Counted from the stretch's first letter, positions 14,998 to 24,820 are shown. The stretch: 46,435 bases of DNA from Candidatus Effluviviaceae Genus I sp. (GCA_016867725.1 VGIX01000013.1:1-46435), one strand, 5' to 3'. The notes: generated by a model from the sequence alone, not told the origin. A program made the numbers and translations.

Positions 14998-15029
14998 GAG
15001 GAGCTTTCGGGGGGCATGCCCGACCGGTC

Positions 15030-15058
15030 TTGTCGTGGCGGGTCGTCTCGGGCATACT
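15030..15058 (+). promoter_or_regulatory. Predicted sigma-70 promoter of the cupin gene
   Basis: TTGTCG (15030-15035), a 17-base spacer and CATACT (15053-15058), 78 bases before the cupin ATG and divergent from the ompA promoter 33 bases away. Confidence 0.5.
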
Positions 15059-15136
15059 CGGCCCGCCGGAGTCGGGGTCGTCACCGCGGCGGTCCGCGAC
15101 GGCGTCCGCGCTCAAGCGACCCTATGGAGGACCACG

Positions 15137-15529
15137 ATGCTTGTCAAGGACGTCGCGACGACCAGGCCGCTGACGGCCGCCGACCACTCGGAGATCCGAG
15201 AGCTCCTCCACCCGGAGCGGGACCCCGTGGCGCTCGGGTACAGCCTCGCGCACGCGTTCGTGAAGCCCGGCGCGGCGACGCTCCCCCACGCGCTCACGCA
15301 CACCGAGGTCTACTACATCATAGAGGGACAGGCGGTCATGCACGTGGGCGACGAGTCCCGATCGCTCCGCGCCGGGCACGCCGTCTGCGTCCCGCCCGGA
15401 GCGACGCAGTGGATCGAGAACGCCGGGAAGAGTGGGCTCGCGTTCCTCTGCATCGTGAGCCCACCGTGGACGGAGGAGTGCGAGGTGGCCGTCGGACCGT
15501 CGTCCCCGGCCGGCCGGCCTCGCTCGTGA
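15137..15529 (+). CDS. Small single-domain cupin
   Basis: 130 residues forming one cupin barrel. Motif 1 is LPHALTHTEVYYIIEG, with two histidines and a glutamate as probable metal ligands; motif 2 is PGATQWIENAG. GGAGG lies six bases before the ATG at 15137; the frame is open much further upstream, but that part is antisense to ompA. Similar small cupins include mannose-6-phosphate isomerase-like and dioxygenase-like proteins, so a metal-binding enzyme or sensor is likely and the substrate cannot be told. It stands alone between ompA and the small barrel gene and has its own promoter. Confidence 0.88.
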   Translation: MLVKDVATTRPLTAADHSEIRELLHPERDPVALGYSLAHAFVKPGAATLPHALTHTEVYYIIEGQAVMHVGDESRSLRAGHAVCVPPGATQWIENAGKSGLAFLCIVSPPWTEECEVAVGPSSPAGRPRS

Positions 15530-15546
15530 TGCGCGCCATTTTCCGC

Positions 15547-15574
15547 TTGGCAGAAACCGGCCCTGTGCTAAGAT
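15547..15574 (+). promoter_or_regulatory. Predicted sigma-70 promoter of the small barrel gene
   Basis: TTGGCA (15547-15552), a 16-base spacer and TAAGAT (15569-15574). It gives a leader of about 115 bases that holds three hairpins. Confidence 0.6.
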
Positions 15575-15587
15575 TCGGCGCTCGGAA

Positions 15588-15672
15588 GCCCCGGGCCTCC
15601 CGGGGCGGAACGGGCAACCACGCCGCCCGTTCCCGGCGCGTCGGGAATCCCGCAGCGAAGGCGGGACGCCGG
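15588..15672 (+). repeat. Three consecutive hairpins in the leader of the small barrel gene
   Basis: Hairpin A pairs 15588-15595 with 15599-15606 (8 bp, loop CCT). Hairpin B pairs 15607-15615 with 15625-15633 (9 bp). Hairpin C pairs 15648-15653 with 15661-15666, with outer CCGGCG/CGCCGG arms (15633-15638 and 15667-15672). The strong AAGGAGGG site follows at about 15686. They could stabilise the message or be a small repetitive element; no known riboswitch pattern was recognised. Confidence 0.65.
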
Positions 15673-15697
15673 GGGGGCGGAACAAGAAGGAGGGCAT

Positions 15698-16387
15698 ATG
15701 CGTCGCGCTGTTCTGCTTGCGCTCGTCGTGGCGATGCTCGCCGGCGCAGGCACCGCGGTGGCGGATGACGGCTTCTACATGGGCCTTCGTCTGAGCGGCA
15801 TGGGTCGCACCTGGCTCAACCCCTACTGGCACGGACCGTACTACGACTGGGACGAGGACCCGGCCCATCCGCTCTACTACCTCGATCGCACGGACGACGG
15901 TCTCTTCGACTACACCGAGATGTGCTTCGGGTACCGCACCGGCGCCATGGCCGGCGAGCTGAGCTTCGGGATGTCGAGCTCGAAGTGGTTCGAGGAGTGG
16001 GAGGACACCCGCGCGGACAACGAGTACACCGAGCAGGTCACGTGGCGGACCATCGGCCTGACGGGCCTCTACACGATGATCGAGCCCGATCCGATCGAAC
16101 TCGACCTCGGCCTGAGGTTCCAGCTGCATTCGGCCAAGTGGACCTTGGAGCTGACCGGCTACAGCGAGTCCGACCGTGAGGAGGGCGCGTCCGGCTGGTC
16201 CATCGGCCCCGTCATCAGGGCCCGCTGGTACCTGGGCGACGGCGCCTTCGCCATCGGTCCGGAGATCTACCCCCGGTACACGAGCCTGAGCTACAAGCAC
16301 GACTCCAGCTCCTACCTGGAGCCGTCCGAGGCCACGATCAGCGACATGGGCGTCGAGTACTCGGTCAGGGCGGAGTTCTTCTTCTAG
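15698..16387 (+). CDS. Small outer-membrane beta-barrel protein, family unknown
   Basis: 229 residues. A standard signal peptide (cleavage near TAVA-DD, residue 22) is followed by alternating amphipathic strands such as IGLTGLYTMI and VIRARWYLGDGAFAIGPEI, ending in the aromatic run EFFF. This is typical of 8- to 10-stranded barrels. There are many Tyr and Trp residues and a negatively charged loop region. AAGGAGGGC before the ATG gives a strong start. I recognise no specific family. It is transcribed alone from 15547 and ends at the strong terminator 16421-16450. Confidence 0.82.
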   Translation: MRRAVLLALVVAMLAGAGTAVADDGFYMGLRLSGMGRTWLNPYWHGPYYDWDEDPAHPLYYLDRTDDGLFDYTEMCFGYRTGAMAGELSFGMSSSKWFEEWEDTRADNEYTEQVTWRTIGLTGLYTMIEPDPIELDLGLRFQLHSAKWTLELTGYSESDREEGASGWSIGPVIRARWYLGDGAFAIGPEIYPRYTSLSYKHDSSSYLEPSEATISDMGVEYSVRAEFFF

Positions 16388-16420
16388 ACTTCCCGCCGGG
16401 ACTCAAGGCCCGCGAACACG

Positions 16421-16450
16421 ACGAGGGGCGCGGTCACCCGCGCCCCTCGT
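16421..16450. terminator. Strong intrinsic terminator between convergent units
   Basis: A perfect 13-bp stem (16421-16433 with 16438-16450), tetraloop TCAC, followed by TCGTTCC on the plus strand. It lies between the small barrel gene and the end of the V/A-ATPase operon and can serve both directions. Confidence 0.8.
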
Positions 16451-16515
16451 TCGTTCCAGCCGCCTGGCGCCGCCGGCGCCGGTCGGCGTGTCACGCCGCC
16501 CCGGCCCCGCTGCCG

Positions 16516-17139
16516 CTAGTGCTTCCTCACGATCTCCTTCACCTTCATGAGCCGGGTCGCGTTCGCGCGCTCAAGCTCGGAGAGCCGGTCCGAGATGAAC
16601 CGGATGGTCTCCTCGAGGCTCGGCACGAGGATGTGCTCGAGCGCGTTCACCCTCCGACGCGTCTTCTCGAGCTCGGCGGCGATGAGCTGGACGGCCTTCT
16701 CCATCTCGGCGAGCCGGACGAGCTTCGGGAGGGCCGCGGCGTACATCGCAAGCGCGCGGTCGAGGTCCGCCGTGGTCTCGAGGTACCCGTACCCGAGTTC
16801 CGCCTGCTCGGGGAACTCGACGCTGAACTTCGGGACCTTGAGGTTCATCACCTGCTCGCGGTCCGCGCGCACCTCGACGAGGCGGCGCGAGAACGAAAGC
16901 GCCGCGTCCATCGCGCTTCGGTCCATGTCGAACCGCGCGGACAGGAACGCGCGGTGCGCGCGCGCGAGCTCCTCGTCCACCTCCGCGCGGAGGTCGCGCA
17001 CGTGGTGCACGAGCCCGAGGAAGCGGCGCATGAGCTCCTCCTGCTTGTCCTTGAGGAGCTTGTGCCCGCGGCGGGCGAGAACGCTCCTTCGCCTCAGGCG
17101 AAGGAGCTGCATCCTGGTGGGGTTCGCGCGGAGTCTCAC
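16516..17139 (-). CDS. atpD: V/A-type ATPase subunit D (central shaft)
   Basis: 207 residues. The N-terminus [13 protein letters not shown] is the family signature, followed by long coiled-coil helices ([15 protein letters not shown] and, near the end, [19 protein letters not shown]). The subunit forms the rotor axle inside the A3B3 head. The GTG start at 17139 overlaps the subunit B stop in a GTGA, so translation is coupled. It is the last gene of the nine-gene operon. Confidence 0.96.
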   Translation of the reverse strand: MRLRANPTRMQLLRLRRRSVLARRGHKLLKDKQEELMRRFLGLVHHVRDLRAEVDEELARAHRAFLSARFDMDRSAMDAALSFSRRLVEVRADREQVMNLKVPKFSVEFPEQAELGYGYLETTADLDRALAMYAAALPKLVRLAEMEKAVQLIAAELEKTRRRVNALEHILVPSLEETIRFISDRLSELERANATRLMKVKEIVRKH

Positions 17140-18521
17140 GCGGCGTCGACCTTCCTCTTCATGTACTTCGCGATGTGCTCGGGCTTCACGCGCTTGAGCT
17201 CGGCCACCGGCAGGATCTCAAGAAGCTCCCAGCCGAGCGCGAGCGTCTCCTCGATGGTGCGGTTCTCGTCGGTCCCTTGCTGCACGTAGCGGCCCTCGAA
17301 CACGTCGGCGAACTTGAAGAACGCCTTGTCCTCGGGCGAGAGCGCGGCCTCGCCGAGGATGACCGCGAGCTCCTGCGCCTCCTTGCCGCGCGCGTACGCA
17401 GCGAAGAGCTGGTTGGCGAGGCTCGCGTGGTCCTCGCGGGTGCGGCCCGCGCCGATGCCCTTGTCGCGGAGGCGCGAGAGCGACGGCAGCACGTTGATGG
17501 GCGGGTAGATGCCCTTCCGGTGGAGCGCCCGGTCCAGGATGATCTGCCCCTCGGTGATGTATCCCGTGAGGTCCGGGATGGGATGCGTCTTGTCGTCCTC
17601 CGGCATCGAGACCACCGGGATCTGCGTGATGGAGCCCTTCCTGCCCTTGATGCGCCCCGCGCGCTCGTAGATGGTCGCGAGGTCGGTGTAGAGGTAGCCC
17701 GGGTAGCCGCGGCGGCCGGGGACCTCCTTGCGCGCGGCCGAGATCTCGCGGAGCGCCTCGCAGTAGTTCGTCATGTCCGTGAGGATGACGAGCACGTGCA
17801 TCCCGAGGTCGAACGCGAGGTACTCCGCCGCGGTGAGCGCCATCCGCGGCGTCGCGATGCGCTCGATCGCCGGGTCGTTCGCGAGATTCATGAAGAGCAC
17901 GGCGCGCTCGATGGCCCCGGTCCTCCGGAAGTCCGACACGAAGTACTCGGCCTCCTCGAAGGTGATGCCCATCGCCGCGAACACGACGGCGAAGTCCTCC
18001 GCGGCCGAGAGCACGGTCGCCTGCCTCGCGATCTGCGCCGCGAGTTCGGCGTGCGGCAGACCGAAGCCGCTGAAGATGGGCAGCTTCTGGCCGCGGACGA
18101 GCGTGTTCAGGCCGTCGATGGACGAGACGCCCGTCTGGATGAACTCGTTGGGGTAGTCGCGCGCGGTCGGGTTGATGGGCGAGCCGGCCACGTCGCTCTT
18201 CCTGTCGGGGATGATCGCCGGGCCGTTGTCTTTCGGGCGCCCGAGGCCGTCGAAGACGCGGCCGAGGATGTCGCGAGAGAGCCCGATCTCAAGCCCGCGC
18301 CCGAGGAAGCGCACGCGGGCGCTCTCGACGCTCACGCCCGTCGCGCCCTCGAAGAGCTGCACGAGCGCCACGTCTTCGTTCACCTCGAGGACCCTGCCCC
18401 GCCGCACCTCCCCGCCCGGCAGCTCGACCTCCGCCAGCTCCTCGTACTTGATCCCGGAGACCCCCGCGACAAGCAGGAGCGGCCCCGCGATCTCCCGGAC
18501 GGTCCTGTACTCCTTCAGCAT
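17136..18521 (-). CDS. atpB: V/A-type ATPase subunit B (regulatory head subunit)
   Basis: 461 residues, normal length. As expected for the non-catalytic B subunit, the P-loop is replaced ([17 protein letters not shown]). Other family marks are [33 protein letters not shown] and [13 protein letters not shown]. The ATG at 18521 starts [16 protein letters not shown], the standard family N-terminus; the frame is open upstream only as antisense to the A gene. It alternates with subunit A in the head and completes the nucleotide sites at the interface. It lies 19 bases behind subunit A. Confidence 0.97.
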   Translation of the reverse strand: MLKEYRTVREIAGPLLLVAGVSGIKYEELAEVELPGGEVRRGRVLEVNEDVALVQLFEGATGVSVESARVRFLGRGLEIGLSRDILGRVFDGLGRPKDNGPAIIPDRKSDVAGSPINPTARDYPNEFIQTGVSSIDGLNTLVRGQKLPIFSGFGLPHAELAAQIARQATVLSAAEDFAVVFAAMGITFEEAEYFVSDFRRTGAIERAVLFMNLANDPAIERIATPRMALTAAEYLAFDLGMHVLVILTDMTNYCEALREISAARKEVPGRRGYPGYLYTDLATIYERAGRIKGRKGSITQIPVVSMPEDDKTHPIPDLTGYITEGQIILDRALHRKGIYPPINVLPSLSRLRDKGIGAGRTREDHASLANQLFAAYARGKEAQELAVILGEAALSPEDKAFFKFADVFEGRYVQQGTDENRTIEETLALGWELLEILPVAELKRVKPEHIAKYMKRKVDAA

Positions 18522-18540
18522 CGTCTCTCCCCTGCTCGGT

Positions 18541-20325
18541 TCAGACCTGAGCGCCCTCGCGCTTCTCGACGAGCGCGCGCACCTGCGACTCGATGCGCGT
18601 CGCGATGGCATCCAGCTCCGCGACGTCCGACTCCGGGACGTAGCGAGACCGCGCGATCTCCCCGACGACCCCCAGCGCGAACAGATCCTCCGCCTGGACG
18701 CCCAGCTCGACGGCCTCGCTCGCGATCCGGCTGAACGCCATGATGTTCCGGAGCATCCGGTACTGCTTCGGGAACGACGTGTACGTGTCCACGTCGTCGA
18801 AGGCGTTCTGGTGAAGGAAGTCCTCGCGCAGGGCCTTCGCGGTGCCGAGGACGAGGCGGTCGCGGTTCGAGAGCGCGTCCACGCCGACGAGCCGCGCGAT
18901 CTCCTTGAGCTCCGCCTCCTGCTGCAGGACCCTCATCGCCGCCTGCCGCGTCGTCTCCCAGTCCTCGGACACCTCGCGGCGGAAGTAGTCCGCGAGGCTG
19001 TCGTGGTAGAGCGAGTAGCTCGTGAGCCAGTTGATGGCCGGGAAGTGGCGCTCGTACGCGAGCCAGTCCTCGAGCGACCAGAACACCTTGACGACCTTGA
19101 GCGTCGCCTGGACGACCGGGTCCGAGAGGTCGCCGCCGGGCGGCGAGACCGCGCCCACCGCGGAGAGCGCACCGACGCGGCGGTCGGACCCGAGGCACAC
19201 GACCCGACCCGCGCGCTCATAGAACTGCGCGGCGCGCGCAGGGAGGTAGGCCGGGTACCCCTCCTCGCCCGGCATCTCCTCGAGGCGGCCCGACATCTCG
19301 CGGAGCGCCTCGGCCCAGCGGGAGGTCGAGTCGGCCATGAGCGCGACGGAGTAGCCCATGTCGCGGAAGTACTCCGCGATCGTGATGCCCGTGTAGATGG
19401 ACGCCTCGCGCGCGGCGACCGGCATGTTCGAGGTGTTGGCGACGAGGACGGTCCGCTTCATGAGCGGCTCTCCGGAGCGCGGGTCGGTGAGCTCGGGGAA
19501 CTCCCTGAGCACGTCGGTCATCTCGTTCCCGCGCTCGCCGCAGCCGATGTAGACGACGATCTCGGCGTCGGCCCACTTGGCGAGCTGATGCTGGATGACG
19601 GTCTTCCCGGCGCCGAACGGGCCCGGCACGCACCCGGTGCCGCCCTTCCCGATCGGGAAGAACGCGTCCACGACGCGCTGCCCGGTGACGAGCGGCTCCT
19701 CGGGCGTGAGACGCTCCTGGTAGGGCCTCGCGAGGCGGACGGGCCACCGGTGCATGAGCCGAAGCTCGTGCGTCCCCCCGCCGTCCTCGAGCTCGCCGAT
19801 GACGTCCTCGACCGCGAACTCGCCGCTCGCGAGCCTCCTGATCGTCCCCTTCACGCCGGGCGGCACGAGCACCTTGTGGACAACGAGGCTCGTCTCCGGC
19901 ACGGTGCCGAGAACGTCGCCGCCCGTCACCTCGTCCCCCGCCTTCGCCGTCGCCGTGAACTCCCACTTCTTCGAGCGGTCAAGGCCCGGCACGTGCACGC
20001 CGCGCGTGACGTGATCGCCGACCTTCGACCTGATCTGATCGAGCGGGCGCTGGATGCCGTCGTAGATGGACTCGATGAGGCCCGGGCCGAGCTCGACGGA
20101 CAGCGGCTCGCCGAGCGACACGACGGGCTCGCCGGGGCCGAGGCCGCCGGTGTCCTCGTAGACCTGGATCGAGGCGAGGTCGCCCCTCACCTCGATGATC
20201 TCTCCGATGAGCCGCTTGTCGCTCACGAGCACGACGTCGAACATGCGCGCCTCGCGCATGCCGTCGGCCACGACGAGCGGACCGGACACCTTCCTGATGG
20301 ACCCCTGGACCTTCGACTGTGCCAT
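18541..20325 (-). CDS. atpA: V/A-type ATPase catalytic subunit A
   Basis: 594 residues. The P-loop is GPFGAGKT, followed by the catalytic-Glu region GCGERGNEM, the nucleotide-site stretch [16 protein letters not shown] and [11 protein letters not shown]. An extra non-homologous region typical of A subunits precedes the P-loop ([20 protein letters not shown]). The ATG at 20325 gives [18 protein letters not shown], the expected start, with GGGAG upstream. It hydrolyses or makes ATP coupled to ion flow through the I-K motor. It follows subunit F by 31 bases. Confidence 0.97.
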   Translation of the reverse strand: MAQSKVQGSIRKVSGPLVVADGMREARMFDVVLVSDKRLIGEIIEVRGDLASIQVYEDTGGLGPGEPVVSLGEPLSVELGPGLIESIYDGIQRPLDQIRSKVGDHVTRGVHVPGLDRSKKWEFTATAKAGDEVTGGDVLGTVPETSLVVHKVLVPPGVKGTIRRLASGEFAVEDVIGELEDGGGTHELRLMHRWPVRLARPYQERLTPEEPLVTGQRVVDAFFPIGKGGTGCVPGPFGAGKTVIQHQLAKWADAEIVVYIGCGERGNEMTDVLREFPELTDPRSGEPLMKRTVLVANTSNMPVAAREASIYTGITIAEYFRDMGYSVALMADSTSRWAEALREMSGRLEEMPGEEGYPAYLPARAAQFYERAGRVVCLGSDRRVGALSAVGAVSPPGGDLSDPVVQATLKVVKVFWSLEDWLAYERHFPAINWLTSYSLYHDSLADYFRREVSEDWETTRQAAMRVLQQEAELKEIARLVGVDALSNRDRLVLGTAKALREDFLHQNAFDDVDTYTSFPKQYRMLRNIMAFSRIASEAVELGVQAEDLFALGVVGEIARSRYVPESDVAELDAIATRIESQVRALVEKREGAQV

Positions 20326-20356
20326 TCCGGGTCTCCCGCGCGACGTCGCGTCGCGG

Positions 20357-20692
20357 CTAGTCGTTTCGTCCCACCGCCAGGATGTCGGCGCCGACGGCCG
20401 CGGACACGGCCCGATGGATCTCCTTCGCCGCAAGCCCGCTCGAGCCCCTCACGCCCGGCAGCACCGTCACGGTCGGCAGCGCCCGGTCGCGCAGCGCCGC
20501 GATCTCGGCCGCGCACGCCTCGTGAACGTCCTCGGTCACGAAGACGATGGCGTGGCCGGCCGCCACGGCCTCGGCGAACGCCGCGCGCGCCTCCTCCGGC
20601 GTCGCCGCCGGCATCGCGGCCACTCCGAAGGCCCGAAGGCCGAGCACGGAGTCGCGGTCCCCGATGAAGGCGATGGTGGCGGTTCTAGACAT
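20357..20692 (-). CDS. atpF: V/A-type ATPase subunit F
   Basis: 111 residues. The family start [18 protein letters not shown] and the strand [12 protein letters not shown] identify subunit F, which attaches to the central shaft (subunit D) and modulates activity. Its ATG overlaps the end of subunit C by eight bases (ATGTCTAG), indicating tight translational coupling. Confidence 0.95.
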   Translation of the reverse strand: MSRTATIAFIGDRDSVLGLRAFGVAAMPAATPEEARAAFAEAVAAGHAIVFVTEDVHEACAAEIAALRDRALPTVTVLPGVRGSSGLAAKEIHRAVSAAVGADILAVGRND

Positions 20693-21686
20693 GGACGCTC
20701 CTCAGGCGCTCCTCGACGTCGCCTCTCGCGAGGCCGCCGAGCCTCGCGAGCACGGCGGTGCGAACGAGCCTGATCTCGATCTGCCGCCGCAGGACGTACG
20801 CGATGAGCGGCTCGATCCCGTACGCGACGGTCTTCGCGGGCTCGACCCGCGCGAGCAGCGCGTTGTCGCACGCGCGCTCGACCGCGTACGACCTCTCCGG
20901 CGCCCACTCGCGGAGCGCCGGCGCGAGATCGCCGTAGGGACCGTACTCCAGCGCGCGGGCGAGCGAGTCGACCGGCTCTCCGAGAAGCCGCGTGAAGAAG
21001 GTCGCGTCGAGCTCGCCTCCGGCCACGAGCGTTCGCGCGAGGTCGGCCGCGTCCGCCCCGGCCTGTCTCATCCGAAGGAACGCGCGGACGTTCGCAAGGT
21101 CGATCTCGACACGGAAGTACGATTCCAGGAACTGGTTCCGCCTCGCGCGCGCGGTCGCGAGCGAGTGCGCCCACAGCGCCGCGTCGCAGACACGGTCGAT
21201 CGCCGCGAGCTCGCCCGTCTCGCGGTGCGCCTCGAGCGCCGAGCGCGCGGCCTCCGCGACCGGCTCGGGGATCTGCGCGAAGCCGCCCTCCTCGACCGCC
21301 TTCCTCATGGCGTCGAGCGGCACGGTCCCGATGCCGTCGGCGAGGCCGAGATGGCCGTCGCCCCGCCTGAGCGCCGCGGCCTTGAGGAGCGACTTCAGAT
21401 TTCGGAAGTCCCACCGCAGCCTGAAGAGGTCGATGAGCTCGGGCTCGGGCGACACGCCGGAGATCGTCGCGAGCGTCTGGGCGAGCGCCCGCTCGAGCCC
21501 GCGCTCGATGTCCTGCGGACGCGCGACGCCGGCGAGCGCGTCCTGGTACCCCGAGTCGCCGAGCGCCTTCAGGACGCCGTCGGGCGTCTCCGAGAGGAGC
21601 CGCTCGATCCACTGCCGGTCGAGGGCGCGGGTCTCCATCCCCCTCACCCTCGCGACGGCGTAGGCGTACCTGGTGTCGTCGGCCAT
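20685..21686 (-). CDS. atpC: V/A-type ATPase subunit C (rotor cap)
   Basis: 333 residues, all-helical, of the V/A-ATPase C (eukaryotic d) family. Family marks are YAYAVARVRGMETRAL at the start, LFRLRWDFRNLKSLLKA, and repeated three-helix units including ESYFRVEIDLANVRAFLRM and EPLIAYVLRRQIEIRLVR. It forms the socket that joins the shaft to the membrane ring. It starts eight bases after the subunit E stop and overlaps subunit F. Confidence 0.95.
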   Translation of the reverse strand: MADDTRYAYAVARVRGMETRALDRQWIERLLSETPDGVLKALGDSGYQDALAGVARPQDIERGLERALAQTLATISGVSPEPELIDLFRLRWDFRNLKSLLKAAALRRGDGHLGLADGIGTVPLDAMRKAVEEGGFAQIPEPVAEAARSALEAHRETGELAAIDRVCDAALWAHSLATARARRNQFLESYFRVEIDLANVRAFLRMRQAGADAADLARTLVAGGELDATFFTRLLGEPVDSLARALEYGPYGDLAPALREWAPERSYAVERACDNALLARVEPAKTVAYGIEPLIAYVLRRQIEIRLVRTAVLARLGGLARGDVEERLRSVHV

Positions 21687-21694
21687 CCGCTCTC

Positions 21695-22294
21695 CTACCG
21701 CGTCGCGTCCTCAGCGAACAGGATGCCCGCCACCTCGGTCTCGAGCCGCTCGCGCGCTCCGCGAAGGACCGTCTCGAGCGAGCAGTTCGTCTCGGTCTTC
21801 CCGCGGCGCAGCACGAAGCCGCCGTCGATCGGCCGCCGCTCAGTGGAGAGTCTGAGGCCGCCGGGCGTGCCGCGCTCCTGCGAGAACCCGTCGAGAAGCC
21901 GCTGATCGATCCGTCGTTCCCCTTCCCCCACGATCACTTCCTCGTCACCGGCCTCCACGGCCTGCCTGAGGAGCGCCCTGATGAAGCGGCCGTACTCGTC
22001 GGCCGGCATCGTCATGATGCTCTCGCGCGTCTCCTCGAACACGCGGTCGATGAGAGCGCGCTTCTCGCTCAGGAGCTCGCGCCGCGCGGCGAGCCTCGCG
22101 AGCGTCAGGATGCGGTTCCGCTCCTCGTCGGCGCGCTGCGTCGCCCGAGCGCGGATCCGCTCGGCCTCGGCGGCGGCCTTCCGTCTTGCCGCCTCGAGCG
22201 CCGCCTCGGCCTCGCGCCGCGCTTCCGCGATGATCCCACGGCACGCCTCCTCGGCGTCCGCCTCGATCTTCTTCAGGATGTCCTCAAGCGCCAT
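21695..22294 (-). CDS. atpE: V/A-type ATPase subunit E (peripheral stalk)
   Basis: 199 residues. The N-terminal 75 residues form an Ala/Glu/Arg-rich coiled coil (EEACRGIIAEARREAEAALE), and the C-terminal globular half includes RRPIDGGFVLRRGKTETNCS, the head-contacting part typical of subunit E. It pairs with subunit G/H to form the stator stalk. The ATG at 22294 is preceded by a G-rich site; the frame upstream is unrelated sequence inside the K gene. Gap to subunit K is 19 bases. Confidence 0.93.
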   Translation of the reverse strand: MALEDILKKIEADAEEACRGIIAEARREAEAALEAARRKAAAEAERIRARATQRADEERNRILTLARLAARRELLSEKRALIDRVFEETRESIMTMPADEYGRFIRALLRQAVEAGDEEVIVGEGERRIDQRLLDGFSQERGTPGGLRLSTERRPIDGGFVLRRGKTETNCSLETVLRGARERLETEVAGILFAEDATR

Positions 22295-22313
22295 CGCCCC
22301 GCCCCTGTCCGGC

Positions 22314-22772
22314 CTAGATCTGGCCGAGAAGGAGAATCGTCGCGAGCAGGCCGAGCACCGCGTAGGTCTCGACAACGACCGCGAAGATCATGCCCTTGCC
22401 CATCTCGTCGGGTCGCTTCGCCGTGAGCCCGCACGCGGCGCCGGAGACGCGGCCCTGCGCGATCCCGCTCGTGAGACCGGCGATCGCGACGGGGACGCAC
22501 GCGAAGAAGACGCGCCAGCCCTGCCCCGCGCTCATGTCCCCGAGCCCGAGCGCGACCATCTTGTTGATCGCGAGGAACATCGCGACGATGCCGTAGATGC
22601 CCTGCGTGCCCGGGAGCGCCTGAAGCAGCAGGACCCGCCCGAACTTCTCGGGGTCCTCGGCGACCACGCCCGACGCCGCCTGTCCCGCGATGCCGCAGCC
22701 GACCGCCGAGCCCGTCCCGGCGAGCCCGGCCGCCAGCGCCGCCCCGGCCATTGCTACCATCATCCCGTCCAT
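22314..22772 (-). CDS. atpK: V/A-type ATPase rotor subunit K, predicted sodium-binding
   Basis: 152 residues, a double-hairpin rotor proteolipid with four membrane helices. Helix 4 carries the ion-binding carboxylate Glu135 in VVETYAVLG. The other ligands described for the sodium site of Enterococcus hirae NtpK are all at the matching places: Leu53, Thr56 and Gln57 in LPGTQGIYG, and Gln106 in GIAQGR. Helix 2 lacks a carboxylate, so there is one site per hairpin pair. I therefore predict sodium coupling. No close alternative start exists. Confidence 0.95.
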   Translation of the reverse strand: MDGMMVAMAGAALAAGLAGTGSAVGCGIAGQAASGVVAEDPEKFGRVLLLQALPGTQGIYGIVAMFLAINKMVALGLGDMSAGQGWRVFFACVPVAIAGLTSGIAQGRVSGAACGLTAKRPDEMGKGMIFAVVVETYAVLGLLATILLLGQI

Positions 22773-22852
22773 GCGTCAGCTCCTTCCCCGCTCGTGGATC
22801 GCTTCCGTGTTCGTCGCGCTCCGCGCCCCCGCGTCGGGCGGCGCCTTTCGGC

Positions 22853-24820
22853 CTACCGTGAGACCGTCGAGTAGCGCCTCTCCGATCGGAACGGCGTGAA
22901 CGGCCTCCCGCCACCCGTGAAGAATTTCCCGAAGAACTCGAGGTACTGCAGCCTCGCGGGATGGACGAACGCGCCGAGGATGTTGATCGTGCAGTTGAAG
23001 ACGTGCCCGCCGAGCAGCACGAGCACCATGAGCACCGGCCCTATGACCGGCATGCCCGACGCCATCTCACCGACGCCGTTGATCGCGAGCGCGATGGCGC
23101 TCGTTGCCAGGCCGAGCGCGAGAAGACGCGCGTACGACAGCACATCGGCGAAGTAGTTCACGACGCCGTAGAGCTTCGGGATGCCGCCGAGGACCTTGAG
23201 GACCGGATTGCGGTTCTTGCGCCCGCCCGTGACGGCGGCGATCGCGAGGAACACGATCGCCCACGTCCTGCACGCGCCGATCACTGCGTCGGACACCGAG
23301 CCGCCGAAGATGAACTTGAACCCGAGCGGCGCGAGGGCGGCGATGAGCACGATCCACACGAGCTCGTCGAGGACCGCGTCGAGCCAGCGACCCTCCTTGA
23401 AGTTCATCGCCATCTTGACGGCCACGCCGAGCAGCACGTGGATGAGCCCGAAGAGGAACACGATGTTGAGCATCGTCATCGGCTCCGCGAGCGGGTCGAT
23501 GAGCGTCGCCCGCCTGAGCGGCGACGGCAGCGAGGACGCCGCGATCCCCGCCCAGCTCCCGGTGAGGACGCCGACGAGCATGGACGCCGCGCCGCCCATC
23601 ACGAGCAGCTGCAGCGCGACGCGCGCGGCGTTGCCTTTCGGGAGCCGGCTGATCAGAAGGAGCGCGGCGAGCGCGATGGCCGCCCCGTAGATGACGTCCC
23701 CGACGCAGAGGCCGAAGAACAGAATGAAGAACGGCGCGATGAGCGGGGTCGGGTCCCACTCCCAGTAGGCCGGCCTGCCGTACATCGTGACGACGAACTC
23801 GCACGGCTTGACGAGCGGGCGGTTGTCGAAGTCGACCGGCACGTCCTCTCCGGGCTCGGGCTCGCGGCTTCGCATCTCGATCGCCGGCGAGATCGCGCGC
23901 AGGCGCCCGACGAGGGCCGCCTCATCCCTGCCGCGGACCCATCCCTCAACGAGGAAGGTCTCGCGCGTCGCCGCGAAGCGCTCCTGCGCCGTCTCCTTCG
24001 CCAGGCGCTCGGCGGCTTCGTCCAAGACGATGAGAACCCGCGAGTACTCGTCCGCGAGCGCCGCGGCCTCGGCGCGCAGCCCGTCGATGCGCGCGCGCGC
24101 GGCATCGGCCTCCTCGAGGAGTCGCCGCACGGCGTCCTCGGGAAGACCGGACGCGCCGGAGAGGTCCACCCAGCGGACGTTGTAGCGCTTGAGGATCGGG
24201 GACACGGCCGAGGCGGTGTCGTGGTGGAAGAGGATCGCGACGCAGGCGGTCGAGCTGTTGCGCGACACCTCCACGACCGCGGTCTCGCGCGCGCCGCTCG
24301 CGAGCGCGCTCGGAAGCGCTCCTGCGTCGGTGGCCGCGACGGTTGCGAGTCCCACGGCGACGCGCGCCGTGTCCTTCGCGTCGCCCACGGGCATGCCGAG
24401 CCCGGCCCAGCGGTTCAGTTCCGCGGCGAGGGTCTCCCTGCGCAGGATCTCGGCATCGGCGCTCCGGACCATGCCCTCGAGCTCGACGCAGCGTCGATAC
24501 CAGGCATCGACGTCCGCGGCCTCGAGCGTGGCGCGGAGCTCGTCATCGCTCACGAGCACCTTCGGGGCAGCGAGGGCGTGAAGACCTGAGATCCTTGGGG
24601 CGTACGGCTTGAGGAACTGCCTCACGTGCTGGAGCTTCGTGAGCTCACCCTGCAGTCGGCGAACCACGTCCTGCGGCGGCTCGCGCCGTGCGGCATCGGC
24701 GGGGTCCACCGACGGCTCTGTGATGTGGAGGGCCCCGCCTTCCCGAAGGGCGGCGACGACATCCGCCCTGGCGCTCTTGTGCGCGAGGATCTGGATCCTC
24801 TTCATCCGCGCGATCGCCAT
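22853..24820 (-). CDS. atpI: V/A-type ATPase subunit I (membrane stator)
   Basis: 655 residues. A soluble N-terminal half (about 1-340) begins with MKRIQILAHKS and contains coiled coils. The C-terminal half has about eight membrane helices beginning near PLIAPFFILFFGLCVGDVIYG. The ion-channel arginine is in YARLLALGLATSAIA, and the family block HVFNCTINILGAFVHPARLQ is present. It forms the half-channels against the K ring. The start at 24820 has GGGGG upstream and lies 20 bases from the G/H gene. Confidence 0.96.
   Translation of the reverse strand: MAIARMKRIQILAHKSARADVVAALREGGALHITEPSVDPADAARREPPQDVVRRLQGELTKLQHVRQFLKPYAPRISGLHALAAPKVLVSDDELRATLEAADVDAWYRRCVELEGMVRSADAEILRRETLAAELNRWAGLGMPVGDAKDTARVAVGLATVAATDAGALPSALASGARETAVVEVSRNSSTACVAILFHHDTASAVSPILKRYNVRWVDLSGASGLPEDAVRRLLEEADAARARIDGLRAEAAALADEYSRVLIVLDEAAERLAKETAQERFAATRETFLVEGWVRGRDEAALVGRLRAISPAIEMRSREPEPGEDVPVDFDNRPLVKPCEFVVTMYGRPAYWEWDPTPLIAPFFILFFGLCVGDVIYGAAIALAALLLISRLPKGNAARVALQLLVMGGAASMLVGVLTGSWAGIAASSLPSPLRRATLIDPLAEPMTMLNIVFLFGLIHVLLGVAVKMAMNFKEGRWLDAVLDELVWIVLIAALAPLGFKFIFGGSVSDAVIGACRTWAIVFLAIAAVTGGRKNRNPVLKVLGGIPKLYGVVNYFADVLSYARLLALGLATSAIALAINGVGEMASGMPVIGPVLMVLVLLGGHVFNCTINILGAFVHPARLQYLEFFGKFFTGGGRPFTPFRSERRYSTVSR

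Noticed and set aside
13622-15136. Plus-strand frame running over ompA into the cupin gene
   Set aside because: Only the last 131 codons encode a recognisable protein; the rest is antisense to ompA and is best explained by lack of stop codons in GC-rich DNA.
15575-15697. A known riboswitch before the small barrel gene
   Set aside because: The three hairpins have no recognisable conserved riboswitch core and the downstream gene is not a metabolic or transport gene of a typical riboswitch class.
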